Assembly (NCBI RefSeq): GCF_000964685.1
Contig: NZ_LANS01000001.1
Span: 186,001 to 250,000 of the forward strand
Source of the DNA: Anaplasma phagocytophilum str. Webster
Lineage (GTDB): Bacteria > Pseudomonadota > Alphaproteobacteria > Rickettsiales > Anaplasmataceae
Direction: 5' to 3'
Length of the DNA stretch: 64,000 nt
Part shown: piece by piece, positions 29,197 to 39,447 of the stretch
How the letters are laid out: each line of letters starts with the position of its first letter
Numbering within the stretch: the first letter of the stretch is position 1
Position numbers and translations under genes: made by a program
Notes under the pieces: model-generated
What the model was told of the DNA's origin: nothing
Seen by the model: only the letters and a program-made list of their open reading frames with translations
Databases searched by the model: none

Positions 29197-29724
29197 CAGT
29201 CTCATAATAACAGTGTTATCGCCCACCACGCAGTGTAGCGTAACTCTCGCGCTGTGATTGCGTACGGAAGGCTTGGGTATAGGCTATAAAAAGCTTGGTT
29301 TATGCCAGCGTTGTGCATTGTTACATGTGTAGCTCTCGCGTTGACTAAAAAACTGAAGAAGTCACCATTTCGTGCAGATACGACGGATGGGCCATGCTCC
29401 ACAGAGAAAGAGAGCGAATATCTGAGCAATGAGCAATGAGCAATGAGCAATGAGCAATGAGCAATGAGCAATGAGCAATGAGCAATGAGCAATGAGCAAT
29501 GAGCAAGACAATGAGCAATGAGCAATGAGCAATGAGCAGAGCAATGAGCAATGAGCAATGAGCAATGAGCAATGAGCAATGAGCAATGAGCAATGAGCAA
29601 TGAGCAATGAGCAATGAGCAATGAGCAATGAGCAATGAGCAATGAGCAATGAGCAATGAGCAATGAGCAATGAGCAATCTATCTTCCTAAGTATTTGCTC
29701 TTGTCAACAACATCATCCAAAAAA
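29197..29724. other. Gene-free region with a heptamer tandem repeat
   Basis: About 530 bp between the convergent ends of the symporter gene and comEC, half of it occupied by the GAGCAAT array listed separately. Long minus-strand frames across the array are by-products of the repeat. Confidence 0.7.
29424..29678. repeat. Heptanucleotide tandem repeat (GAGCAAT), 34 full units with two interruptions
   Basis: Eleven perfect units (29424-29500) are followed by a 12-base irregular unit, then three units, a 5-base truncated unit (29534-29538) and twenty more perfect units to 29678. The unit contains no stop on the minus strand in any frame, so three overlapping minus-strand frames are all open and encode a repeating LIAHCSL heptapeptide. 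Lies between two convergent genes. Confidence 0.98.
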
Positions 29725-31842
29725 TCACTTTTTATTCGATTGCGGGTGATAACGCACTTTCACAACAGTGTCTACCTGACCCCTGCCTTCATAGGTTAAA
29801 CCCTTTGCATTTTTGTGCCAGGGCCGTCGTGTTATTGATTTTTCCACATAAACTGAAGATTTATTCATCCATATGTAGTGAACTCCGTGATCACGTATAT
29901 CCTGTAGCCCTATGTGCTTTATATCGCTACACTCTTCTGGATAAGTAGTTTGTTCATTGCATATAATTAGATTCATATTCTTACAGTGTGCTACAAGAAA
30001 ACTACTGTCACTAGTTATAAGTACGTGATCCTTATATATACATCCACCTTCCTCGCATACTAGCATTTTGTCTTGCAAGAACTCCCCCTGTTGCTTGATT
30101 CTGCCCTGGCCGTTATCTCTGGCCCATTGCGCATACTTAAAACCTCTCGTACTACCATTTTGCATAACAAAATACAAATTTGCATCTCTTCCCTTTACTA
30201 CAACAGCAGTATCATCACAAATAATATCAGGGGTTTTATATGTAATGGCCGATACAGTACCCAAAAAGGTGAAAATTACGCCGCCAAAAAGGCGTATGCA
30301 ACCCGTACATAGCGACGCGGTAAGTAGTCCAAGTGTTACAAGCAAGACAGAACTACTGGGTATGGAACGAAAAGAAGTAAACAGTTCCGTAAGCGCAGTA
30401 CAATGAGCAATGTATATTAAAAAACCTACCGCCCACTCCAACAAAAAAGCAATAATCGGAGCGAAGAAGGTATCACACGTTATGAGATATAGCACCCCTA
30501 ACGGTATCACCACAAACGTTGCTGTAGGCACGGCTATAACGTTTGCTAGCACCCCGGCAATAGAAAATTCATGAAAGTGATAAATTACATAAGGTGCAGT
30601 AGCTAAACTTGCAATCAGAGAAACTGTCGCTGTCACAACTAGGTACTGCAGTATATTATTAGCTACAACCATACTGCAAGATAGATTACCAAAAGAAACT
30701 AGAGAGAGAACAGCAGTAAACGACATCTGAAAACTGGGAGAAAGAATAGCCTCCGGAGTGGCAAGCAATATTACTGATGCCGCAACAGACAAAGATCTCA
30801 TACTGTTATGACGCCTGTCTATGATAATACCACAAAAGGTTAGTAAGACCATTATAAATGCCCTACATGCAGAAATTGGCATGCCAGCCAACAGCAAGTA
30901 GTAAAAACTCACACCTATCGCAATACCGGAACATAGCTTCTTTGTGTTATAAAGTAATGTAAGCTTTTCAGAACACACAAATACATGTCTAAAAAATATA
31001 AAAACCATCCCTGCAACACATGAGAGATGTAATCCCGAAATTGCAAGCAAGTGTGCTAGCCCTGAGCGCCTCACATCCTTGAGTATTTCTTCCCTTATTC
31101 CCTGTCGTTTACCTATTAATAGGGCAGAAAGCACTTCTGTAGTGTCTCTACTTAGACGTGCTGCAAATCTTTCATACGTCTTAATACGACTTCTTTCTAT
31201 CCAATCTAAGAATCTGATACTTTCTCCTTTCTCCTGTAGTACCACCGCAGAAGTCGTAAAACCTGTAGCTCCTATGCCCTTAAAATATGCATCCCTAGCA
31301 AAATCATAGCCATTATGCGAATTAGGAGCTTTGGGAGGGTATATTACTCCCGTGAATTTTATTATATCTCCTACTTGGATTATAGGATCGATAACGGTCC
31401 TCACCGCTAACCTTATGCAGGTTTTCTTGCGTTTACTTACTTCAACATCACAAACCAGCAACTGTACATGTTTGGGTCTGTAATTAATCTCTCGTAGCGT
31501 TCCCACCTTGTCTTTAACATACGTCTTGTCCGTTACGACAAAGTGTTTGAGATCAAGTACTGAAGTTCTGGCATATGCACATACAAAACCCACAATACCA
31601 AGTACTATAATAGATAATGGGATCAACTTATCACTGAGATCTATAATAAATACAAGAACTATCCCAGATATGAGAAGAGTTATTACCCAAAACGCAGTAG
31701 GCTCATATTCCAGAGAAAAATACAGTATTATCCCCATTGCTTGGAATACAGGAACCCATTGTATTAGGTGATCTGCTTGTAAGCGTAGCTCACTCCCTAT
31801 AAGGTGGATAAACCTTCTTACGAAAAAGCTACATTTGTGCAC
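29725..31842 (-). CDS. comEC: ComEC/Rec2-family DNA uptake channel protein
   Basis: 705 residues. ComEC forms the inner-membrane channel for single-stranded DNA uptake in competent bacteria. The N-terminal region has several hydrophobic helices and an OB-like soluble part (about 95-190). The competence domain (about 235-510) includes RSGLAHLLAISGLHLSCVAG, the hallmark of the family, and many hydrophobic helices. The C-terminal ~190 residues would be the metallo-beta-lactamase-like region. I see no HxHxDH motif there, so nuclease activity may be lost. Rickettsiales generally keep comEC, although natural competence in Anaplasma is unproven. Confidence 0.92.
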   Translation of the reverse strand: MHKCSFFVRRFIHLIGSELRLQADHLIQWVPVFQAMGIILYFSLEYEPTAFWVITLLISGIVLVFIIDLSDKLIPLSIIVLGIVGFVCAYARTSVLDLKHFVVTDKTYVKDKVGTLREINYRPKHVQLLVCDVEVSKRKKTCIRLAVRTVIDPIIQVGDIIKFTGVIYPPKAPNSHNGYDFARDAYFKGIGATGFTTSAVVLQEKGESIRFLDWIERSRIKTYERFAARLSRDTTEVLSALLIGKRQGIREEILKDVRRSGLAHLLAISGLHLSCVAGMVFIFFRHVFVCSEKLTLLYNTKKLCSGIAIGVSFYYLLLAGMPISACRAFIMVLLTFCGIIIDRRHNSMRSLSVAASVILLATPEAILSPSFQMSFTAVLSLVSFGNLSCSMVVANNILQYLVVTATVSLIASLATAPYVIYHFHEFSIAGVLANVIAVPTATFVVIPLGVLYLITCDTFFAPIIAFLLEWAVGFLIYIAHCTALTELFTSFRSIPSSSVLLVTLGLLTASLCTGCIRLFGGVIFTFLGTVSAITYKTPDIICDDTAVVVKGRDANLYFVMQNGSTRGFKYAQWARDNGQGRIKQQGEFLQDKMLVCEEGGCIYKDHVLITSDSSFLVAHCKNMNLIICNEQTTYPEECSDIKHIGLQDIRDHGVHYIWMNKSSVYVEKSITRRPWHKNAKGLTYEGRGQVDTVVKVRYHPQSNKK

Positions 31843-32738
31843 AACAAAGTATCATGTTCGATCTTTCCTTAATTAAAAGATTAATTATTTAAGAAAGATA
31901 CTAAAAATCACAAAAAGATACACCCTTTTTAGAAAACTTCTAGTAAATAACCTAAAAGCTCCTAAACAGATCTAAATAACCCTCCTGTCATTAAAAACCG
32001 GACATAAGCACTGTAAAATAGCACCCAATTCCTAGAAAACTTCTAACAAATAGCCTTTGGCGCATATAAGATCTTATGACTGGCATCACAAAACTCCAGG
32101 TAAATACTCAAAATCAACAAAATCGGTGCCCTAGCTGCAATGCTAGAAATACTTTTACAAAGAAAAACCAATCCCGCCACAGAACAAACTTATCTATTCA
32201 TTCCCCCTGGAACAAGACTTACCAAAACCATAGACTATATGATAAGATCTAATGAGAAAGCATCCTCTGAAGATTAAACACAGAACATAAGCACTGTAAA
32301 ATAGCACCCAATTCCTAGAAAACTTCTAACAAATAGCCTATGGCGCATATAAGATCTTATGACTGGCATCACAAAACTCCAGGTAAATACTCAAAATCAA
32401 CAAAATCGGTGCCCTAGCTGCAATGCTAGAAATACTTTTACAAAGAAAAACCAATCCCGCCACAGAACAAACTTATCTATTCATTCCCCCCCCCCGGAAC
32501 AAGACGCACGAAGCCATAAACTATATGACACAGTCTGCAGAATACATGTCTGGCTTTGAGTTATGGTTTGGCATGACTGAAGGTATAATAGTAATAGCCG
32601 CTAGAGCTAAAACCCAGCACGTGGGACTTTGTATCTAATGTAGTTAAGGATACCATAAACGCCAGAAATACTACTTGAACACAAAAACAAGATCACAGCA
32701 TTCACAAATCGCACTCAATGCCAAATACAAAGCTAACT
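31843..32738. other. 0.9 kb gene-free region with a direct repeat
   Basis: No gene is supported between the divergently placed comEC start and the 3' end of pheT. It contains a ~210-bp near-identical direct repeat, listed separately. In each copy a frame reading IGALAAMLEILLQRKTNPAT then EQTYLFIPP is open on the plus strand but lacks a start and is closed by a TAA a few codons upstream. Its family is not recognised. Confidence 0.5.
32001..32495. repeat. Direct repeat of ~210 bp, 283 bp period
   Basis: Copy 1 (32001-32211) and copy 2 (32284-32495) are almost identical. They share ACATAAGCACTGTAAAATAG, CCTAGAAAACTTCTAACAAA, GATCTTATGACTGGCATCAC and GCCACAGAACAAACTTATCT, with one noticed substitution (CCTTTGG to CCTATGG). 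They end with a C run that differs in length: about five C in copy 1 and ten in copy 2. After that the copies diverge. High identity indicates a young duplication or continuing gene conversion. Confidence 0.95.
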
Positions 32739-35117
32739 TTAAGCACTCTCTAGTCTTAACTGCCCATGCAGCTCCCTTTTCACAGACTCTATGATACTAT
32801 CTGACACTTCCTTTATTTCCGCTTCTGTCATAGTACCCAATCCTGAGGTTATCACAACAGCCACTGCAATTGATACCTTACCTTCTGGAATATTTACACC
32901 AGAGTAAACATCAAAGACAGAAACATCCTCTACATATCTCACCGCCTTTATGACAGTAACAAGCTCACGCGCTTTTATCTCCTTATCAAGTATAAAAGCA
33001 AAATCCCTCTTCACCACCTGGTACTTGTTCAAGAAAAATCCACCTCTTACTTTCTCTTCTTGACTAGATAGCCCCGACAAGAACACTTCAAAGCATGCAA
33101 CTTTGTCTTTAAGTTCAAAAAACTCCACAAAACTTGGATGCAACTCCCCTACATACCCACACAACAGACCCTGACAATACACATCAGCAGATCTAGAAGG
33201 ATGCAGATAATCTCTTGTAGATGCACGAAACTCGAGGTCAGCCTCGCTAATACCAAACTGCAGAAATACCCGCTCTATGTCAGCCTTTACATCAAAAAAA
33301 TCAAATTTTCTGATCGAAGCATGCGGATTCCTAGGAAGATCATTACCCGCTCTAACTCCACACACTACGCAATCACTGCGATCTAGCGCAATATAAACAT
33401 CTCCCAACTCAAATACTGAAATACTGTCACGCCCACAAGCCTGGTTATTAGATACAACCTGAAGCAAATTAGGCAATACAGACGGGCGCATAACATTGAA
33501 CTGATTACTAATAGGATTATCTATATACAAATCTTCAACCGAAAATCCCATTTTCTCAACAACAGCACCAGCAAGAAATGACCACGTAATAACTTCGGTC
33601 AAACCTTGAGATAACATAGATGCACGCACCCTGTTATTCAAAGAATCATCTACAGCATTAGCTTTTCTCTCTAAAACACGCGCTGGCAACACCTCTTGCT
33701 CTTGTATCGCATCATAACCATGTATACGCAGCACTTCTTCTACAAGATCATGCGGAGAAGACACATCATTACGCCATGAAGGCACCTCAACTCGCCATAA
33801 CTCCCCAGAAGCCGCATCTATAACAAAGCCCAATGACTCCAATATACTCAGAATACGTTCTCGATCGATAGAAACACTACCAATCTTGCTAACAATCTCA
33901 GGATCAAACTCAATATGAGCAGCTTTATTAGGTGCGCTACCCGAAATAACTACCTCACTGACTTCTCCCCCGCAGTATTTCGAAATAAGATATGCCGCAT
34001 AATTCAACCCAAAACCCACCAATTTTGGGTCAACATATCGAGCAAATCTATAACTAGAATCCGTATTTAACCTCAACCTTCTAGACGATAGCGCAATGTC
34101 TACAGGATCATACCACGCTGACTCTATAAAAATATTCTCCGTATCAGACGTACACTTACTCTGCTCCGAGCCCATAATACCCGCAATGCAATGCACAATG
34201 CCATCAGCATCCCTAATCACCACATCACCAGCAAGCTCATACTTCTTGCCATTTATAGCAATACAATCCCCTCTCGCTACTTTCTCTACAATAAGCGCGG
34301 CACCCTTTATTTTATCAGCATCGTATACATGCATCGGCCTATTCAGCAACATCATGACATAGTTAACTATATCAACAACGCACGATACCGTTTTCACACC
34401 CGCAGCCAATAGCCTCTCTCTTATCCATCTAGGAGAAGCACTCTTATTACTTATAGACTTGATAGAACACCCCATTATCAAGCCATCTACACGCATATCC
34501 AGGGCAAAAGAAGGCTTACAAAGAGCAGCATCACCTCCCACCACAGGAAGCTCCTTAAGACTACCCATTCCCGCAGCAGCTAACTCTCTAGCTATTCCGT
34601 ATACCCCCAGACAATCACCCCGGTTAGGCGTCACACTAACTTCAATTATCTCTTCCTGCGGAATAAAATCCTCCCCCACAGCATATTCAGAAGATTCCGA
34701 TAAGTCCACTATACCAGAACTAGGATCCCAAGAAGATGACATCCCTAACTCTTCCAGAGAGCAAAGCATACCACTGCTTTCAATCCCCCTGATCACTGCT
34801 TTACTGATAGTAATACCACTCTCTTGGATATAAGCGCCAACTCGCGCTAAAACGGTTATCATCCCACTACGGACATTAGAAGCCCCGCACACTATTTGCA
34901 GAACCTCTACCCCGTCGTAAACTTTACATACCTTCAACTTATGCGCATCAGGATGAGCAAGAACCTCTAGAACTTTAGCTACTACGAAAGAGCCTTGCTT
35001 TACTCCCCCTTCCACAAGAGCAGCTTCCACACCTATAGAAGAGAGCTCATCTACCAAAACCTGAGCAGAACACCCAACATCAAGACAATCCAGCAACCAA
35101 GAATATGCAAACCTCAC
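32739..35117 (-). CDS. pheT: Phenylalanyl-tRNA synthetase beta subunit
   Basis: 792 residues, full length. With PheS it forms the alpha2beta2 enzyme charging tRNA-Phe. An N-terminal tRNA-binding domain (about 40-150, HPDAHKLKVCKVYDG, VCGASNVRSGM) is followed by the B3/B4 editing domain (SVTPNRGDCLGVYGIARELA) and B5 domain. The catalytic-like region includes DNPISNQFNVMRPSVLPNLL and LHPSRSADVY. The C-terminal anticodon-binding fold has KYQVVKRDFAFILD. It lies 12 bp after rplQ on the same strand, at the end of the ribosomal block. pheS is not in the window. Confidence 0.97.
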   Translation of the reverse strand: MRFAYSWLLDCLDVGCSAQVLVDELSSIGVEAALVEGGVKQGSFVVAKVLEVLAHPDAHKLKVCKVYDGVEVLQIVCGASNVRSGMITVLARVGAYIQESGITISKAVIRGIESSGMLCSLEELGMSSSWDPSSGIVDLSESSEYAVGEDFIPQEEIIEVSVTPNRGDCLGVYGIARELAAAGMGSLKELPVVGGDAALCKPSFALDMRVDGLIMGCSIKSISNKSASPRWIRERLLAAGVKTVSCVVDIVNYVMMLLNRPMHVYDADKIKGAALIVEKVARGDCIAINGKKYELAGDVVIRDADGIVHCIAGIMGSEQSKCTSDTENIFIESAWYDPVDIALSSRRLRLNTDSSYRFARYVDPKLVGFGLNYAAYLISKYCGGEVSEVVISGSAPNKAAHIEFDPEIVSKIGSVSIDRERILSILESLGFVIDAASGELWRVEVPSWRNDVSSPHDLVEEVLRIHGYDAIQEQEVLPARVLERKANAVDDSLNNRVRASMLSQGLTEVITWSFLAGAVVEKMGFSVEDLYIDNPISNQFNVMRPSVLPNLLQVVSNNQACGRDSISVFELGDVYIALDRSDCVVCGVRAGNDLPRNPHASIRKFDFFDVKADIERVFLQFGISEADLEFRASTRDYLHPSRSADVYCQGLLCGYVGELHPSFVEFFELKDKVACFEVFLSGLSSQEEKVRGGFFLNKYQVVKRDFAFILDKEIKARELVTVIKAVRYVEDVSVFDVYSGVNIPEGKVSIAVAVVITSGLGTMTEAEIKEVSDSIIESVKRELHGQLRLESA

Positions 35118-35129
35118 ATATCACCTAAG

Positions 35130-35540
35130 CTAGCTGCCAATTACCTTCAAATCCTTTTCTCTATCTACTAACTCTATAATCGCTATAGGAGCACAATCAC
35201 CCTTACGGAAGCCATTCTTCATTATACGAGTATAGCCACCATTACGATTCTTATAGCGCTGAGCCAAAACACCTAAAAGCTTATTAGTAACACTTGAGTT
35301 ACCACTAGTCCGTGAGAGTAAGAGCCTTCTTCCACAGACTGGATCCTTCTGAGAATATCTCTTAGCAATTGTTATAAGACCCTCAACAACAGATCTCAAA
35401 TCCTTAGCCTTAGGAAGAGTTGTAACAATCCTCTCAGAAGTCACAAGGGAAACAGCAAGATTCATCATCATAGCCATTCTATGCGCCGTAGGACGAGAAA
35501 ACTTCCTATAACTTACACCATGCCTCATTCTAACCCCCAA
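35130..35540 (-). CDS. rplQ: 50S ribosomal protein L17
   Basis: 136 residues starting [21 protein letters not shown], close to the universal MRHR-G-KLgR---HR pattern, then [26 protein letters not shown]. The C-terminal [24 protein letters not shown] is standard. Downstream of rpoA by 21 bp and upstream of pheT by 12 bp, the classic alpha-operon position. Confidence 0.97.
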   Translation of the reverse strand: MGVRMRHGVSYRKFSRPTAHRMAMMMNLAVSLVTSERIVTTLPKAKDLRSVVEGLITIAKRYSQKDPVCGRRLLLSRTSGNSSVTNKLLGVLAQRYKNRNGGYTRIMKNGFRKGDCAPIAIIELVDREKDLKVIGS

Positions 35541-35561
35541 TCAGCGCAAACAAACCAATTA

Positions 35562-36653
35562 TTAATCTTCACTATACTGCTTACTCAAATTCTCTATAGA
35601 CTCCGGCGGCCAATTCGGCACCTTCATCCCCAAATGCAGATTCATACTAGCCAAGACCTCATTTATCTCATTAAGAGATTTTCTACCAAAATTCGGAGTT
35701 CTCAACATATCAGACTCCGTTCTCTGAACAAGATCACCTATATAAGTGATATTATCGTTCTTCAAACAGTTATGCGATCTAACAGAAAGCTCCAGTTCAT
35801 CAACCTTCCTAAGGAGATTATGGTCATAAGGAAGTACACCCTCTTCCTTATCCACACTCTTCCTAGTCTCTTCCACTTCATCAAAACTTATGAATGACTG
35901 CAGCTGATCTTGCAATATCTTCGCAGCAACCGCAACAGCATCATCAGGAGCAACAGAGCCATCTGTCTCAACCGTCAACATAAGCCTGTCGTAATCAGTA
36001 AACTGCCCTATCCTACTGCTCTCTATTTTTAAAGCCACCTTCTTTACAGGACTATAAAGCGCATTAGTAGCTATAAATCCAGAACCAACTTCGGAAGCAC
36101 CACCAGACCTTGACGCAGCCCTATACTCCGTAGCCGGAACATAACCCTTACCGCTGTTGACATAGATCTTCATGCAAAAATCCACATCCTTACCCAGCGT
36201 ACAAATATGCAGATCCTTATTCAAAACTACGTGATCCGCAGAATCAACTATCGAAGCAGCAGTTACCTCTCCCGGACCCCGAGCAACAAGCCTCAGAACC
36301 CTTTGATTCGAGTTCAATAACTTCACTCTAAGCATACTGAGGTTCAGTACCAAATCCGCAACATCCTCTCTCACTCCCGAAAGAGCAGTAAGCTCATGCG
36401 AAGCTCCTTCAATCTCTATCCCGTAGACGGCAAAACCCCTGAGAGATGACATCATAACACGCCTCAGAGCATTGCCTAGAGTAAGCGCGAAACCACTCTC
36501 CAAAGGCTCAATCACCAACTCCATAACACAAGGCTCCTTACCACCTACAACCTTGATAGAAGATGGCCTGGTCAACTTGTTCCAATGGTCAGCCATGGAA
36601 AAACCACCCCCATAGCACGCACTACTAGACCCATCGCCGTTAGAAATTGACAT
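35562..36653 (-). CDS. rpoA: DNA-directed RNA polymerase alpha subunit
   Basis: 363 residues. The N-terminal domain (about 25-255) carries [20 protein letters not shown] with the conserved GNALRR dimer helix, and [16 protein letters not shown]. The linker is followed by the C-terminal domain (about 275-355) with [20 protein letters not shown] and [19 protein letters not shown], the helix-hairpin elements that contact UP elements and activators. The N-terminus is about 20 residues longer than in E. coli ([14 protein letters not shown]), and a start at M20 (MADHWNKL) is possible. It sits between rpsK and rplQ as in most bacteria. Confidence 0.97.
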   Translation of the reverse strand: MSISNGDGSSSACYGGGFSMADHWNKLTRPSSIKVVGGKEPCVMELVIEPLESGFALTLGNALRRVMMSSLRGFAVYGIEIEGASHELTALSGVREDVADLVLNLSMLRVKLLNSNQRVLRLVARGPGEVTAASIVDSADHVVLNKDLHICTLGKDVDFCMKIYVNSGKGYVPATEYRAASRSGGASEVGSGFIATNALYSPVKKVALKIESSRIGQFTDYDRLMLTVETDGSVAPDDAVAVAAKILQDQLQSFISFDEVEETRKSVDKEEGVLPYDHNLLRKVDELELSVRSHNCLKNDNITYIGDLVQRTESDMLRTPNFGRKSLNEINEVLASMNLHLGMKVPNWPPESIENLSKQYSED

Positions 36654-36672
36654 AAATCTCTCTCAATAAAAA

Positions 36673-37047
36673 CTACACCCTGCGCCTTTTTGGCAACTTA
36701 CACCCATTGTGAGGAAGTTTAGTCACATCCTTAATAGACGTAACATTCAGATTGCAAGCCTGCACAGCCCTAATCGCCGCTTCCCTACCTGCACCCGGCC
36801 CTGAAATACATACCGATACAGTCTTCATACCATTTCGCTCGATTACAGCCTTTACAGCCCTAGCCACAGTCTCCTGCGCCGCATAAGGAGTAGACTTCTT
36901 ACTACCCTTAAAATTACATGCCCCAGCGGAAGTAGTGACAAGCACATGACCCTGCTGATCCGCTATAGTCACGATGACATTGTTATAAGTAGCGCAAATG
37001 TGCACCCTTCCAACTACAACATTTCTCTTCTTCTTAACTACCGCCAT
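36673..37047 (-). CDS. rpsK: 30S ribosomal protein S11
   Basis: 124 residues. [20 protein letters not shown], then [13 protein letters not shown] and [18 protein letters not shown], plus the terminal [12 protein letters not shown], are diagnostic of S11, which lines the mRNA exit platform of the 30S subunit. It is 9 bp downstream of rpsM and 19 bp upstream of rpoA. Confidence 0.98.
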   Translation of the reverse strand: MAVVKKKRNVVVGRVHICATYNNVIVTIADQQGHVLVTTSAGACNFKGSKKSTPYAAQETVARAVKAVIERNGMKTVSVCISGPGAGREAAIRAVQACNLNVTSIKDVTKLPHNGCKLPKRRRV

Positions 37048-37056
37048 AAAACCCCA

Positions 37057-37431
37057 CTACTTTTTCTTAGCGGCAACAGCCAATCTAGAACCGCCTTTAC
37101 GAGTTCTGGCATTTGTGTGAGTTCTTTGCCCACGCACAGGCAGCTTCTTCCTATGCCTCAAGCCCCGATAGCAACCAATATCCATCAAGAACTTAATGTT
37201 CATAGCTACTTCCTTACGCAAGTCTGCTTCTACAACACAGCCAGCCCTTATAAAATTTCTAATCTTAACTACATCTTCCTCGCTAAGAGCAGACACTCTA
37301 ACATTCTTGTCTATACCGCAGCCTTCGCAAATCCTGTTAGCCAGAGACGTACCAATACCGTATATGTAAGTTAGTGCAACCACAACACGTTTATCTACAG
37401 GTACGTTAACCCCACCTATACGCGCCACCAA
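37057..37431 (-). CDS. rpsM: 30S ribosomal protein S13
   Basis: 124 residues beginning [20 protein letters not shown]. The helix-hairpin region [20 protein letters not shown] and the C-terminal [20 protein letters not shown] arginine-rich tail, which contacts P-site tRNA, are clear. infA and rpmJ, often found just before rpsM, are not present in the 59-bp gap from adk. Confidence 0.98.
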   Translation of the reverse strand: MVARIGGVNVPVDKRVVVALTYIYGIGTSLANRICEGCGIDKNVRVSALSEEDVVKIRNFIRAGCVVEADLRKEVAMNIKFLMDIGCYRGLRHRKKLPVRGQRTHTNARTRKGGSRLAVAAKKK

Positions 37432-37490
37432 AAACCCCTAACAAAAACACCAATAAACCCCTATATAGCAAATGCTCCACATACCGTCAA

Positions 37491-38141
37491 CTAGTTATTT
37501 AGACGATCTAGCACATGCTTCACATCCCCGTGAATTTCTTCCACAGTTCTGTCTCCATTTATCCTAATCACCTTGTCCTGATAGTATCCTTCCAACACCG
37601 TAACTTCCCTATCATAATCCATGAGCCTTCGCCTAATAACATTCAACGAATCGTCATTCCTGCGAACATACTCCTCACAGCCGCACGCTTGACACGCACC
37701 ATGATTAAACACAGCATTGGATACAGCACCACATCCCTTACATACCAGGCGACCTTGCAGCCTATTCTCAACAACTGCAGCATCTACCTCTAACTTTAAA
37801 ACCGCATCTATCTTGCGATTCAATAACTGCATCACTGCAGTGAGAAATTCCGCTTGAGGTAAATTCCTTGGAAAACCATCCAATAAGAAACCTGCAGAAA
37901 CCCCCCTTAATTTCCTAAATATCATCTCGCAAACTAAAGGATCTCCTACAAGCCTTCCCTCTTGCATTATCGCTTCTACTTCTGCCCCTATCACAGTCTT
38001 AGAAGCAACTTCAGCCCTCAACAAATCTCCCATGGAGATAACTTCAAGCCCCTTCAGATATTCACCCAGCAAACGCGCTTGCGTCCCCTTTCCAGAACCA
38101 GGAGCACCAAAAATAAGTAAATTTACCTGTTCTTTTTCCAT
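37491..38141 (-). CDS. adk: Adenylate kinase
   Basis: 216 residues. It interconverts ATP + AMP and 2 ADP. The P-loop is LLIFGAPGSGKGTQARLL, followed by AMP-binding LLDGFPRNLPQAE. The LID region is the long form with four cysteines, CKGCG and CQACGC (about residues 131-155), so it should bind zinc, as in Gram-positive and many alphaproteobacterial enzymes. Its start overlaps the secY end by 19 bases, suggesting translational coupling; the secY-adk order is common. Confidence 0.97.
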   Translation of the reverse strand: MEKEQVNLLIFGAPGSGKGTQARLLGEYLKGLEVISMGDLLRAEVASKTVIGAEVEAIMQEGRLVGDPLVCEMIFRKLRGVSAGFLLDGFPRNLPQAEFLTAVMQLLNRKIDAVLKLEVDAAVVENRLQGRLVCKGCGAVSNAVFNHGACQACGCEEYVRRNDDSLNVIRRRLMDYDREVTVLEGYYQDKVIRINGDRTVEEIHGDVKHVLDRLNN

Positions 38142-39427
38142 AGCTCTGACTTCTTCATCAACGCACTATACCTTCCAGAATATATCTGAGTCTGTACCTG
38201 AGAAAACGTATCATTAATGACATTGACAATAATCAAGAAGCTAGTACCTCCAAGAGTAAACGATACCGCGCAATAGTGCCGCACTACCTCCGGAACTACA
38301 CAGACCACAGAAAGATATACAGCCCCTATAACCGTTAACCGTCGTATCACCTGATCAAAGTACTCCATTGTACTCTTACCAGGCCGCTTTCCAGGAATAA
38401 ACCCAGAGTTTTTCTTCAACATCTCAGCCGTTTCCTTGGAATCAAAAACGAGCGAAGTATAGAAGAAAGTGAAGAACATAATCAATGCAACATATACAAC
38501 GACGTATAGCACGCTTTCAGTATGAAAGTATCTCAATACAAAGTCAGACCATGATGAACCAGCACTAAATTTAGCAAGAGTCATCAACGATAGTAACAAC
38601 GCATTTGCAAAGATCGGAGGTATAACGCCAGAAATGTTTATCTTCAAAGGCATGTAGCTGGAGTCACTATTATAAAAGCGCCCGCCCACTTGCCGCTTAG
38701 GATACTGCACCAAAACCTTTCTATACGATCTCTCAAAAAAGATAATGAGCAGAAACAACGCAAGAAAGGATGCCATAACCAAAAATACAGCGAATCCTGA
38801 CAACTCCCCTCGTTTCCCTAACATGAACACGGAAGATAAAGAACTAGGCAATTCTGAGATTATTCCCACAAAGATAATCAAGGAAATACCATTACCTATC
38901 CCCTTGAGATTGATACGCTCACCCAACCATAGCAAGAACATCGTACCTGCTAACATGCTACTGATCCCAACCACCCTAAAGGTAAGACCTGGATCAAGTA
39001 CAACCATAACCTCAGCAGTATTCATGCGCTCAAGCCCTAACAAAATCATCAGACCTTGAACAATACAAAAAACTACAGTGAGATACCGCGTATAGGAGTT
39101 TATCTTTGCCCTGCCAAGCTCACCCTCCTGCCTCATTTCATTAAGAGCAGGAACAGCTACAGAAAGCAACTGCACCATTATGGAAGATACAATGTAAGGC
39201 ATAACATTGAGCGCAAATATAGTCATACGCCCCAAAGCACCACCTGAGAACACATTGAAAATGCCCAACACACCAGTAGTATGCCCAGAAACTATCTCAC
39301 CTATTACACCTAAATTTATACCAGGAATAGGAATATAAGTTCCCAACCTGTACACTATAAGAGCGAATAGCGTGAACCCAAACCTCTTCAGCAAACCAAC
39401 TCTACTACCAAGCGACGCCGCACTCAC
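38123..39427 (-). CDS. secY: Preprotein translocase subunit SecY
   Basis: 434 residues with ten hydrophobic segments. SecY forms the protein-conducting channel of the inner membrane. RLGTYIPIPGINLGVI, FALNVMPYIVSSIMVQLLS, then YTRYLTV and the C-terminal pair SGFIPGKRPGKSTMEYFD and FLIIVNVINDTFSQVQTQI match the family. It lies between rplO and adk, the usual end of the spc operon. The KSELWKKNR tail extends over the start of adk. Confidence 0.98.
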   Translation of the reverse strand: MSAASLGSRVGLLKRFGFTLFALIVYRLGTYIPIPGINLGVIGEIVSGHTTGVLGIFNVFSGGALGRMTIFALNVMPYIVSSIMVQLLSVAVPALNEMRQEGELGRAKINSYTRYLTVVFCIVQGLMILLGLERMNTAEVMVVLDPGLTFRVVGISSMLAGTMFLLWLGERINLKGIGNGISLIIFVGIISELPSSLSSVFMLGKRGELSGFAVFLVMASFLALFLLIIFFERSYRKVLVQYPKRQVGGRFYNSDSSYMPLKINISGVIPPIFANALLLSLMTLAKFSAGSSWSDFVLRYFHTESVLYVVVYVALIMFFTFFYTSLVFDSKETAEMLKKNSGFIPGKRPGKSTMEYFDQVIRRLTVIGAVYLSVVCVVPEVVRHYCAVSFTLGGTSFLIIVNVINDTFSQVQTQIYSGRYSALMKKSELWKKNR

Positions 39428-39447
39428 CTCGCACCCTCCTGCAAAAC

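Noticed and set aside
29202-29677. Three minus-strand frames encoding LIAHCSL repeats
   Set aside because: They are all produced by the stop-free 7-bp repeat, in three frames at once, with no RBS, so they are not called as genes.
33138-33386. Many 60-145-codon frames on the plus strand across 33-49 kb
   Set aside because: They are antisense shadows of the ribosomal, secY, rpoA and pheT genes.
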